DNA of 64,000 nt from Mumia sp. ZJ1417 (lineage in GTDB: Bacteria > Actinomycetota > Actinomycetes > Propionibacteriales > Nocardioidaceae): the NCBI RefSeq assembly GCF_014127285.1, contig NZ_CP059901.1:3224001-3288000 (forward strand), read 5' to 3'. The notes under the pieces are model-generated. The model ran no database searches, was not told the origin of the DNA, and saw nothing but the letters and a program-made list of their open reading frames with translations. Each line of letters opens with the position of its first letter. Positions within the stretch are counted from its first letter, which is position 1. Both the position numbers and the translations under genes were made by a program. Below are positions 1 through 7,776 of this stretch, piece after piece.

Positions 1-2
1 CG

Positions 3-851
3 ATGGTGGACTCCGACAAGGGGCTCGCCGATGTCGCCGAGGCCCAGATCGTTGCGACGATCGCGGCGGGCGGAGATCCCTGGGGGATCGACGACTCCGC
101 GCTCAGGGAGATCGCGAGCGCGCCGTGGGCAGTGCGGCCGGACTCGCTCCCCCGCGACTACGACGCCGCCACACCCGGAGGCCGAGCCGTCATCGCGACG
201 GTCGCCGGGCTGGGGGTCCTGCTCGTCGGTCTGCGCGCCCTCCTGTGGACGACCGCGCGCCGCGACCCGGCAAAGGCGAAGACTCCTCCGCTGACCGTGT
301 CCGACCTCGACCTTGCCGACCTCGTCGCGAGAGCGAACAGCGAGACCACGCGTCTCGCGGAGGCGCTGGCCAACGCACGCTCGTCGTCGTACGCCGACAC
401 CGCGACGGGATATCTCGGGGCTGCCGAGGCCGTGCTGCGCGGTCTCGATCCGCTCGTCGAGCCCCGGGCCCCCCGGGCGTACGGGCGCCAGCTGCGCGAC
501 GCCGTCGGAGCGCTCGTGCTCGCCCGCTCCGGGCTGTACGAGCTCGACCGCGACGGTCGCAAGAACGACCGCGGTCGTTATGTCACCTGCTTCTTCAACC
601 CTCTCCACGGCCGTGCGGACACCTCGCTCGAAGTCCCTGGGAGGGGCGCCGTCGTCGTCCCGGCATGCCGGCAGTGCGCCCACGCTGCGAAGCACGGCAA
701 GCTCCCCGACGCGCTGGTGTTCGCGTACCCGTCGCGCCGACCCAAGCCGTACTACGAGGAGAAGTCCGTGTGGGCGCGCTCCGGCTACGGCGCCCTCGAC
801 GGTGAGCTGTGGGCTACCGTGACCGCCGAGTCTGCAGGGGCCGGCCGATGA
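3..851 (+). CDS. Membrane protein with C-terminal Cys/His motif, probably 5'-truncated by the window edge
   Basis: Unknown function. One membrane segment lies at about residues 59-82 and is followed by a basic stretch. The C-terminal region carries C196-x5-H202 (CFFNPLHG) and C222-x2-C225, then a W-x4-GYGAL motif. The same motif set, in the same order, occurs in the gene at 1519-2712, so the two are paralogues. That paralogue has about 170 extra residues before its membrane segment, whereas here only about 58 are visible. The ATG at base 3 is therefore probably internal, with the true start upstream of the window. The four Cys/His residues could bind a metal such as zinc; this is inference from spacing only. 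The stop codon overlaps the next start (ATGA). Confidence 0.75.
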   Translation: MVDSDKGLADVAEAQIVATIAAGGDPWGIDDSALREIASAPWAVRPDSLPRDYDAATPGGRAVIATVAGLGVLLVGLRALLWTTARRDPAKAKTPPLTVSDLDLADLVARANSETTRLAEALANARSSSYADTATGYLGAAEAVLRGLDPLVEPRAPRAYGRQLRDAVGALVLARSGLYELDRDGRKNDRGRYVTCFFNPLHGRADTSLEVPGRGAVVVPACRQCAHAAKHGKLPDALVFAYPSRRPKPYYEEKSVWARSGYGALDGELWATVTAESAGAGR

Positions 852-1522
852 CGTGGGTGCGCACGATCGGTGCTGTCGTCGTCACTGCCGTGGCAGCGAG
901 CGCTGCCGTCCTCGCCGTCCAGGTCTACGAGGGCAGGCACCCCGACTCCGACGGACCCCTGCCGCGTCCAGGTGATCGGGCGACGGACGCCGTCGCCGCG
1001 CTGACCGAGAGCCACCTGTACGTCGCTCCGGAGCTGCAGGGCCTCCTCACGCCCGAGGAGCAGGCACGCGTTGCTGCCGCAGCAGCGGCGTCGGAGCCGG
1101 CGGCGTTCATCGCGCTCGCAGGCAAGGGCCAGGCCGGCTACTACCTCGACGCCGACCTCCAGGAGTATCTCCTCGACGGCGTCGCGGTCGACGGGTCGTA
1201 CCTCGTGTGGGACGGCGAGAGCCTGTACGCCGACGAGAAGACACGCGGCGGCCAGCTCGACGACATGGCCGAGACGGACATGGCGGGCAAGACCGAGGCC
1301 GCGCTGATGCGCTACGTCGACTCGGTCGACGGCAACGAGATCAGGCCGTTCGAGCGCTTCGACTACTGGGGAGGTCCCGGCGGTGGATTCACCGCCGGTC
1401 TGCTCATGGTGTCCGGCGGCTACGCGGCACTCATGCTGCTGCTCGGCACCGTCCGCGCCCTCGGCGGCGCCTCGTTCCTCCTGCCAGGACGCTGGCGCGA
1501 CTTCTTCCGGAGCACCGCATGA
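848..1522 (+). CDS. Membrane protein, second member of the three-gene paralogous set
   Basis: Unknown function, 224 aa. An N-terminal membrane segment or uncleaved signal (about residues 5-23) is followed by an extracytoplasmic domain. A second hydrophobic segment lies near residues 183-207, just before a short basic tail. The stretch AALTESHLYVAPEL is clearly related to AALTDSGVYVHPSL near the start of the following protein, so the exported domains are homologous. It lacks the C-terminal Cys/His motif of its two neighbours. The ATG at 848 was chosen because it forms an ATGA overlap with the upstream stop; the downstream stop overlaps the next start in the same way. The three genes are thus probably translated together. 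Confidence 0.75.
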   Translation: MTWVRTIGAVVVTAVAASAAVLAVQVYEGRHPDSDGPLPRPGDRATDAVAALTESHLYVAPELQGLLTPEEQARVAAAAAASEPAAFIALAGKGQAGYYLDADLQEYLLDGVAVDGSYLVWDGESLYADEKTRGGQLDDMAETDMAGKTEAALMRYVDSVDGNEIRPFERFDYWGGPGGGFTAGLLMVSGGYAALMLLLGTVRALGGASFLLPGRWRDFFRSTA

Positions 1523-2712
1523 CCACAGAATCCTCGCGTGCCGACCTTGACGCCATCTGGGCCGCGCTGACGGACTCCGGCGTGTACGTCCACCCCTCGC
1601 TGGCCTCCAAGGTCACGCCGGAGCACGTGAGCCAGATCCAGGCGAACGTCGCGCGGATCGACGAGCCGGTCTTCGTCATCGCGTACCCGCTCAACTACGA
1701 CGACGAGTTCAACGGCGGCGTCGACGACCTCGTCGCCACGCTGCACGACCATGACCCGCAGCCCGGGATCTACCTCGCGACCGACACGAAGTTCGGCGAG
1801 GTCCGCATCGGGGGCAAGTCGTGGGACACCGACACCGACGACTACGGCGTCTCCCAGGCCGGCTACGCAGCCGGCCACAAGGAGCCGGACAACCTCGGCG
1901 ACCAGCTCGTCGCCGCGACGCAGATGATGGCGGACGGGACTGTCGCCGAGGGGTACGCGGCTTTCGAGGAGGCGGCCGCCGCCAGGCGCGAGTCCTCGCA
2001 GTCGCCCTCCTCGACCTCGTCGTACGACGACGGCGGCAGCACCGGCGTGATCGTCGGGGCGTCGCTGGCGGTCGCGATCGTCGTCGTGGCCGTCTGGCTC
2101 GCCCTGTCGTGGCGACGCTTCAAGAGGGAGCGCGGCGACATCCCGAACCGCACGAAGGCGTTCACCCTCCCTGCCTCGGTCGTCGAACGCGTCCGCGATG
2201 CTCACGACAGCGCGCTGATCGCCCGCGCGGACCGCGAGCTGCTCGCACTCGGCGAGGCGATCGACGAGACGGACCTCGCCGGCGACACCGCGGCGTGGCA
2301 GGCGGCGCTGGACCACTACGACGCTGCCAAGCGCGTACGGGGCGAGTCCGCGCGCCCCGACGTCCTGGACGTCGTCGGCGCGCTGGTCCTGGTGGGACGG
2401 GGCCGCGACGCGCTCGAGGCGGCCTCTGCAGGCAGGCCGTACGCTCCGGCGCGTCCCTGCTATTTCCATCCGCTCCACGGCACCGCCGCCGCCATGACGC
2501 CCCTGACCACCGACAGTGGCAAGGTGGTCGTCCCGCTCTGCACGCAGTGCCGACGCGATCTCAAGGCCCACCGCCGCCCCGACATCCTCGACGTCGTGCG
2601 TGACGGCAGGCCCGTGCACTACTTCGACTCGGGCGTCGAGCCCTGGGCGTCGACCGGCTACGGCGCGCTCGAGCCGGACCTCGTCACGCAGCTGCACCGT
2701 ACGCGCCGCTGA
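1519..2712 (+). CDS. Membrane protein with N-terminal exported-type domain and C-terminal Cys/His motif
   Basis: Unknown function, 397 aa. The N-terminal domain (about 1-160) is shared with the preceding protein. A Ser-rich linker leads to a single membrane segment at about residues 175-198. The C-terminal part carries C314-x5-H320 (CYFHPLHG), C341-x2-C344 and a W-x4-GYGAL motif, all shared with the first protein of the window. There is no cleavable signal peptide at the N-terminus, so the topology is uncertain. The start ATG overlaps the previous stop (ATGA). A fold resembling the TPM domain is conceivable for the N-terminal half, but I see no diagnostic motif. Confidence 0.8.
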   Translation: MTTESSRADLDAIWAALTDSGVYVHPSLASKVTPEHVSQIQANVARIDEPVFVIAYPLNYDDEFNGGVDDLVATLHDHDPQPGIYLATDTKFGEVRIGGKSWDTDTDDYGVSQAGYAAGHKEPDNLGDQLVAATQMMADGTVAEGYAAFEEAAAARRESSQSPSSTSSYDDGGSTGVIVGASLAVAIVVVAVWLALSWRRFKRERGDIPNRTKAFTLPASVVERVRDAHDSALIARADRELLALGEAIDETDLAGDTAAWQAALDHYDAAKRVRGESARPDVLDVVGALVLVGRGRDALEAASAGRPYAPARPCYFHPLHGTAAAMTPLTTDSGKVVVPLCTQCRRDLKAHRRPDILDVVRDGRPVHYFDSGVEPWASTGYGALEPDLVTQLHRTRR

Positions 2713-2760
2713 CCGCGCGCCGACGCGACGCGACACCGCCGCTGTGCCATCGTGCTCCCC

Positions 2761-3171
2761 ATGACGATCGCTGTGGCCTACACCCCTGACGAGTACGGCG
2801 AGGTTGCGTTGGAGCACGCGATCGCGTGGGCGCGCGACCGCGACGCACGTCTCGTGGTGATCAACGTGGCGAAGGACTCCCAGTTCCACGAGCACCACGA
2901 CGTCGTCTCCGGATACGACCTCGAGCAGCTCCAGCACCGGCTCGGGTCGGAGGGGTTGCGCGAGCACGATGTCCGCCAGCCTGTGGGGGCCGGTGTCGCC
3001 GAGCTCGTGCTCGAGACCGCGGCCGAGGAGAACGCCGACCTGCTCGTCATCGGTATCCGCCACCGGTCGGCAGTGGGCAAGCTCATCATGGGGAGCGTCG
3101 CCCAGCAGCTGCTGCTCGATGCCCAGCTGCCGGTCTTCGCGGCGAAGCCGGGACAGCACCCGTTACGGTGA
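2761..3171 (+). CDS. Universal stress protein, single domain
   Basis: A 136-residue UspA-fold protein. The family binds ATP or acts as a stress-responsive dimer in the cytoplasm. The start IAVAYTPDE is typical of the first strand, and the end of the domain shows the nucleotide-binding pattern GIRHRSAVGKLIMGSVAQQL (G-2x-R-9x-G-S type). ATG 2761 was preferred to an in-frame GTG nine bases upstream because family members begin directly at the first strand; no clear ribosome-binding site distinguishes them. It stands alone before the pyruvate carboxylase gene and is followed by a hairpin. Confidence 0.85.
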   Translation: MTIAVAYTPDEYGEVALEHAIAWARDRDARLVVINVAKDSQFHEHHDVVSGYDLEQLQHRLGSEGLREHDVRQPVGAGVAELVLETAAEENADLLVIGIRHRSAVGKLIMGSVAQQLLLDAQLPVFAAKPGQHPLR

Positions 3172-3210
3172 GGTCCGGTCGTCCCACCAAGGAGGCGACC
3201 GACCGGACCT
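3171..3210 (+). terminator. Hairpin after the USP gene
   Basis: An 11-bp perfect stem (AGGTCCGGTCG at 3171-3181 pairing with 3200-3210) with an 18-base loop begins on the last base of the USP stop codon. There is no T-tract, as is common for high-GC actinobacterial terminators. It may also sit in the leader of pyc, whose start is 27 bases downstream. Confidence 0.5.
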
Positions 3211-3236
3211 GACGCGCTCCCGATCGGAGTTTCCCC

Positions 3237-6200
3237 ATGTTCCGCAAGGTCGTCGTCGCCAACCGAGGCGAGATCGCGATCCGTGCCTTCCGCGCTGCGT
3301 ACGAGCTCGGCGCGCGCACCGTCGCCGTGTTCCCGTACGAGGACCGCGGCTCCGAGCACCGTCTGAAGGCGGACGAGGCTTATCAGATCGGCGAGGTCGG
3401 CCATCCGGTCCGCGCCTACCTCGACCCCGAGGAGATCGTCGCCACCGCCGTCCGCGCCGGTGCCGACGCCGTCTATCCCGGCTACGGGTTCCTGTCCGAG
3501 AACCCCGCGCTCGCGAGCGCCTGCGCCGAGGCCGGCATCACGTTCGTCGGGCCGTCCGAGGAGGTCCTGCGCCTGACGGGCAACAAGGCCCGGGCGATCG
3601 AGGCTGCCCGCGCGGCGGGCGTCCCGGTCCTCGCGTCGGTGCCGCCGAGCCGCGACGCCGCCACGCTCGTCGCCGCCGCGGACGCCCTCCCGTACCCGCT
3701 GTTCGTCAAGGCTGTCGCCGGCGGCGGAGGCCGCGGGATGCGGCGCGTCGACGACCCGACGCAGCTGCGCGACGCGGTGGAGGCCGCGATGCGCGAGGCC
3801 GAGGGCGCGTTCGGCGACCCAACGTGCTTCATCGAGCAGGCCGTCGTCGACCCGCGCCACATCGAGGTGCAGATCCTCGCGGACGCGACCGGCGACGTCG
3901 TGCACCTGTACGAACGCGACTGCTCGGTCCAGAGGCGCCACCAGAAGGTCGTCGAGATCGCGCCCGCGCCGCGGCTCGACCCGGAGATCCGCGCGCGCAT
4001 GTGCGCCGACGCCGTCGCGTTCGCGCGCGCGATCGGCTACACCTGCGCCGGGACGGTGGAGTTCCTGCTGGCGCCCGACGGGTCGTACGTCTTCATCGAG
4101 ATGAACCCGCGGATCCAGGTCGAGCACACCGTCACGGAGGAGGTGACCGACGTCGACCTCGTCCAGGCACAGCTGCGGATCGCGTCCGGCGAGACCCTCG
4201 CCGACCTCGGGCTGCGCCAGGACGCGATTACCGTACGAGGTGCGGCGATGCAGTGCCGGATCACGACCGAGGACCCGGCCAACGGGTTCCGGCCCGACAC
4301 CGGCCGGATCACCACGTACCGCTCCCCCGGCGGCGCCGGCGTCCGCCTCGACGGCGGCACCACGTACGCGGGGGCTGAGATCGGCGCGTACTTCGACTCG
4401 CTGCTCACCAAGCTCACCTGTCGCGGTCGCGACTTCGAGGCGGCCGTGGAGCGAGCGCGGCGCGCGATCGCCGAGTTCCGGATCCGTGGCGTCACGACCA
4501 ACCTCACGTTCCTGCAGGCGGTGCTGAACGACGAGGAGTTCGTCGCCGGCGGCGTCACGACGTCGTTCATCGACCGGCACCCCGAGCTCCTCGAGGGCGC
4601 GCCGTCGGCCGACCGCGGCACGAAGCTGCTCGCCTACCTCGCCGACGTGACCGTCAACCGTCCGCACGGCATCTCGCCGGACGTGCTCGACCCGCGCGAG
4701 AAGCTGCCCGCCGTCGACCTCGGCGCAGCCGCACCCTCGGGCACGCGCCAGCAGCTCCTCGAGGTCGGGCCCGAGGCGTTCGCGCGGGCGCTGCGCGAGC
4801 AGACGCAGGTCGCCGTCACCGACACGACGTTCCGCGACGCCCATCAGTCGCTGCTCGCGACCCGCGTGCGCACGTACGACCTGCTCGCCGCGGCGCCCGT
4901 CGTCGCGCGGTCCACGCCACAGCTGTGGTCGATCGAGGCGTGGGGCGGCGCGACGTACGACGTAGCGCTGCGTTTCCTCAAGGAGGACCCGTGGAAGCGG
5001 CTCGCCGAGCTGCGCGCGGCGATCCCGAACGTCTGCCTGCAGATGCTGCTGCGCGGCCGCAACACGGTCGGCTACACCCCGTACCCGACCGAGGTCACCG
5101 ACGCTTTCGTCACGGAGGCGGCCGCGACGGGCATCGACGTGTTCCGCATCTTCGACGCGCTCAACGACGTCGCGCAGATGCGGCCGGCGATCGAGGCCGT
5201 GCGCGCGACCGGGACGGCCGTCGCCGAGGTCGCGCTCTGCTACACCGGCGATCTGATGAACCCGGACGAGCCGATATACACGCTCGACTACTACCTGCGG
5301 CTCGCCGAGCGGATCGTCGACGCGGGCGCGCACGTGCTCGCGATCAAGGACATGGCCGGGCTGTTGCGCGCTCCCGCGGCCGCGCGTCTGGTCACGGCGC
5401 TGCGCGCGCGCTTCGACCTCCCGGTCCACCTGCACACCCACGACACCGCCGGCGGTCAGCTCGCCACGCTGCTCGCGGCGATCGACGCCGGTGTGGACGC
5501 GGTCGACACCGCTTCGGCGTCGCTGTCGGGCACGACTTCGCAGCCGCCGATGTCCGCGCTGGTGGCGAGCACCGACCACACCGATCGGACGACCGGGCTG
5601 TCGCTGCGCGCCGTCAACGACCTCGAGCCGTACTGGGAGGCCGTCCGCAAGCTGTACGCGCCGTTCGAGGCCGGACTGCCGTCGCCGACCGGGCGCGTCT
5701 ACCGCCACGAGATCCCGGGCGGGCAGCTGTCCAACCTGCGGCAGCAGGCGATCGCGCTCGGGCTCGGCGACCGGTTCGAGCAGATCGAGGACATGTACGC
5801 CGCCGCGAACGACATCCTCGGCGACATCGTGAAGGTCACGCCGTCGTCCAAGGTCGTCGGCGACCTCGCGCTGCACCTCGTCGCGGTCGGCGCCGATCCC
5901 GCGGAGTTCGCCGAGAACCCGCAGGCGTACGACATCCCGGACTCGGTGATCGGCTTCCTCGCCGGCGAGCTCGGCGACCCGCCCGGCGGATGGCCCGAGC
6001 CGTTCCGTACCCGCGCGCTCGAAGGCCGTACGGTCAAGATCGGCGAGACCGAGCTGGGCGCGGAGGACCGCGCGGGGCTCGCGGCGGATCCGCGGCCGAC
6101 GCTCAACCGGCTGCTGTTCCCAGGGCCGACGCGCGACTTCGAGCACGCACGCGGGGAGTACGGCAACGTGTCGGTGCTGCCGACCGACGCGTTCTGGTAC

Positions 6201-6614
6201 GGACTGCGCTCCGACGCCGACGTCGAGGTGAGGCTCGAGGAGGGCAAGACGCTGATCCTCGGGCTCGAGGCGATCTCCGACGCCGATGCGCGCGGTCTGC
6301 GCAACGTGCTGTGCACGCTCAACGGGCAGCTGCGTCCGGTCATGGTGCGCGACCGTTCAGTGGCCAGCGACGTCGTGACTGCGGAGAAGGCTGATCCGTC
6401 CGACCCGCTGCACGTCGCGGTGCCGTTCGACGGGGTGGTCACGCCCTCCGTGGCCGTCGGCGACACGGTCGAGCCCGGACAGCAGGTCGCGACGATCGAG
6501 GCGATGAAGATGGAGGCCTCGATCACGTCGCCGAACGGCGGCACGGTCTCGCGGCTCCTGATCGAAGGCCCGCGCCAGTCCGAGGGCGGCGACCTCCTCC
6601 TCGTCCTCGGCTAG
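3237..6614 (+). CDS. pyc: Pyruvate carboxylase
   Basis: Biotin-dependent ATP-driven carboxylation of pyruvate to oxaloacetate, the anaplerotic feed of the TCA cycle. The 1125-residue length is that of single-chain pyruvate carboxylases. An N-terminal biotin carboxylase (KVVVANRGEIAIRAFRAAYE at the start, the Gly-rich ATP loop GGGGRGM near residue 164, EMNPRIQVEH near 287) is followed by the carboxyltransferase domain (DTTFRDAHQSL near 527, metal-binding HLHTHDT near 742). The C-terminal biotinyl domain has IEAMKME with biotin attached to K1091. Start ATG 3237 gives the standard N-terminus. A palindrome shared with another site in the window follows the stop. Confidence 0.98.
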   Translation: MFRKVVVANRGEIAIRAFRAAYELGARTVAVFPYEDRGSEHRLKADEAYQIGEVGHPVRAYLDPEEIVATAVRAGADAVYPGYGFLSENPALASACAEAGITFVGPSEEVLRLTGNKARAIEAARAAGVPVLASVPPSRDAATLVAAADALPYPLFVKAVAGGGGRGMRRVDDPTQLRDAVEAAMREAEGAFGDPTCFIEQAVVDPRHIEVQILADATGDVVHLYERDCSVQRRHQKVVEIAPAPRLDPEIRARMCADAVAFARAIGYTCAGTVEFLLAPDGSYVFIEMNPRIQVEHTVTEEVTDVDLVQAQLRIASGETLADLGLRQDAITVRGAAMQCRITTEDPANGFRPDTGRITTYRSPGGAGVRLDGGTTYAGAEIGAYFDSLLTKLTCRGRDFEAAVERARRAIAEFRIRGVTTNLTFLQAVLNDEEFVAGGVTTSFIDRHPELLEGAPSADRGTKLLAYLADVTVNRPHGISPDVLDPREKLPAVDLGAAAPSGTRQQLLEVGPEAFARALREQTQVAVTDTTFRDAHQSLLATRVRTYDLLAAAPVVARSTPQLWSIEAWGGATYDVALRFLKEDPWKRLAELRAAIPNVCLQMLLRGRNTVGYTPYPTEVTDAFVTEAAATGIDVFRIFDALNDVAQMRPAIEAVRATGTAVAEVALCYTGDLMNPDEPIYTLDYYLRLAERIVDAGAHVLAIKDMAGLLRAPAAARLVTALRARFDLPVHLHTHDTAGGQLATLLAAIDAGVDAVDTASASLSGTTSQPPMSALVASTDHTDRTTGLSLRAVNDLEPYWEAVRKLYAPFEAGLPSPTGRVYRHEIPGGQLSNLRQQAIALGLGDRFEQIEDMYAAANDILGDIVKVTPSSKVVGDLALHLVAVGADPAEFAENPQAYDIPDSVIGFLAGELGDPPGGWPEPFRTRALEGRTVKIGETELGAEDRAGLAADPRPTLNRLLFPGPTRDFEHARGEYGNVSVLPTDAFWYGLRSDADVEVRLEEGKTLILGLEAISDADARGLRNVLCTLNGQLRPVMVRDRSVASDVVTAEKADPSDPLHVAVPFDGVVTPSVAVGDTVEPGQQVATIEAMKMEASITSPNGGTVSRLLIEGPRQSEGGDLLLVLG

Positions 6615-6630
6615 CCCGCCCCGCCCCCGC

Positions 6631-6716
6631 CCCGTCCCGTCCCCGATTCGGGCACTTCGCCACTCTTTCGTCCAGGGAAGACGGTGGAAATCCGCCCGAA
6701 TCGGGGACGGGACGGG
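6631..6716. repeat. Long palindrome, family A copy 1
   Basis: Two 23-bp perfectly complementary arms (6631-6653 and 6694-6716) flank a 40-base centre. The arm core GTCCCCGATTCGGGC recurs in the palindrome at 7698-7773, and similarity continues a few bases into the loop (GGGCACTTC against GGGCAGTTC). It lies in the 155-base gap between pyc and the DUF559 gene. It could terminate pyc, but the shared sequence with a second copy on the other side of the DUF559 gene argues for a dispersed element. Confidence 0.85.
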
Positions 6717-6769
6717 CGGGGCTGTGGAGAGCGGCGTCGGCACCGCGCGAACGGACCCACCCTGCATGC

Positions 6770-7687
6770 GTGAAAGCCATCCCCGCATTGCTCTTCGAAC
6801 GTCCGTTCACCCCGCGCGACGCCAAGTCCGTCGGAGTGTCACGACGCCAGCTCGACGGGAACCGTTTCGTACGACTGTTCCGTGGCGCATACGTCACCGC
6901 CGGGACGAGGCTCACCCTCGTCGTCTGGATCCGTGCCGCACTGCTCCTACTCCCGGACGACGCCGTCGCGAGCCACCTGACCGCGTTGCGTCTCTGGGGC
7001 CTCGAGCTGCGCTCGCTGCTTCCGCTCCACTTCTCGACCAACACCGTGGCGCGCATCCGACGCGACGAGATCCGCCTCCACCGCCGCCGCGGCCGACTGC
7101 GCGCGTACGTACGCCAGTTCCTCGCGTGCACGGGGCCTGACCGGACATACGTCGACTGCGCCACGATCCTCAACGCTGTCGAGCTCGTCCAGGCCGCCGA
7201 ACATCTGATCCACGCCGGCCACACCACGCTCGCGGAGCTCTCGACGTACGTCGGAGCGACCCACATCGACGGGGTCGTCCGCGCACGGCGCGCCTTCACC
7301 TACGTCCGCGAAGGTGTCGAGTCGCCGATGGAGACCCTCGTACGGCTCATGCTCGTCTTCGCCCGTCTCCCCGAGCCCAACCCGAACCCCGACATCCTCG
7401 ACAACCTCGGCCGGTTCGTCGCACGCTGCGACCTTGTCTACTGGGACTACCGCGTGATCGTCGAGTACGACGGCGCGTGGCACGAACGCTCCAAGAAGCA
7501 GCGCGCACGCGACCGTACGAGGCGCGAGGCACTCGAGCGACTCGGCTGGACCGTGATCGTGGTCCTCGAGGACGACCTCACCAACAAGAAGGCGATCGTA
7601 TGGCGCGTCTACGGAGCACTCCGCGACAACGGATACGAAGGACCGCGCCCGCACTTCAACGCCATGTGGACCCGCTGGTTCGTGTGA
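6770..7687 (+). CDS. DUF559 / AbiEi-like N-terminal domain protein (Vsr-like nuclease fold)
   Basis: A 305-residue protein with the two-part layout common in actinobacteria. The N-terminal part (about 1-80: SRRQLDGNRFVRLFRGAYV) resembles the winged-helix domain annotated as type IV antitoxin AbiEi N-terminal. The C-terminal DUF559 region has D-x3-Y-W...VIVEYDGAWHE, then basic RDRTRR and GWTVIVVLEDD, matching the very-short-patch-repair-like PD-(D/E)xK arrangement. The biochemical role of this family is unknown to me. There is no partner toxin gene beside it, so the antitoxin label may mislead. Start GTG 6770 is the first in-frame start; no strong ribosome-binding site is seen. The gene stands alone between two copies of the same palindrome. 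Confidence 0.8.
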   Translation: MKAIPALLFERPFTPRDAKSVGVSRRQLDGNRFVRLFRGAYVTAGTRLTLVVWIRAALLLLPDDAVASHLTALRLWGLELRSLLPLHFSTNTVARIRRDEIRLHRRRGRLRAYVRQFLACTGPDRTYVDCATILNAVELVQAAEHLIHAGHTTLAELSTYVGATHIDGVVRARRAFTYVREGVESPMETLVRLMLVFARLPEPNPNPDILDNLGRFVARCDLVYWDYRVIVEYDGAWHERSKKQRARDRTRREALERLGWTVIVVLEDDLTNKKAIVWRVYGALRDNGYEGPRPHFNAMWTRWFV

Positions 7688-7697
7688 CACCCGATGT

Positions 7698-7773
7698 CCC
7701 GTCCCCGATTCGGGCAGTTCCGCACCGAACTGATCCGCCGGATGGGTGGAGAACTGCCCGAATCGCGGACGGG
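7698..7773. repeat. Long palindrome, family A copy 2
   Basis: Arms of 23 bp (7698-7720 and 7751-7773) with one mismatch (7705 against 7766) flank a 30-base centre. The arms carry the same GTCCCCGATTCGGGCA core as copy 1 at 6631-6716. It fills the gap between the convergent DUF559 gene and lpdA, ending three bases before the lpdA stop codon, and can serve as a bidirectional terminator. Confidence 0.85.
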
Positions 7774-7776
7774 GCC

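Noticed and set aside
2778-6146. A 1122-codon open frame on the minus strand opposite pyc
   Set aside because: Arg/Asp/Val-rich shadow of the high-GC pyc gene with no domain motif; pyc is unmistakable on the plus strand.
6770-7687. Type IV toxin-antitoxin module
   Set aside because: Only the AbiEi-like N-terminal domain is present, fused to DUF559; no AbiEii-type nucleotidyltransferase toxin gene lies on either side.
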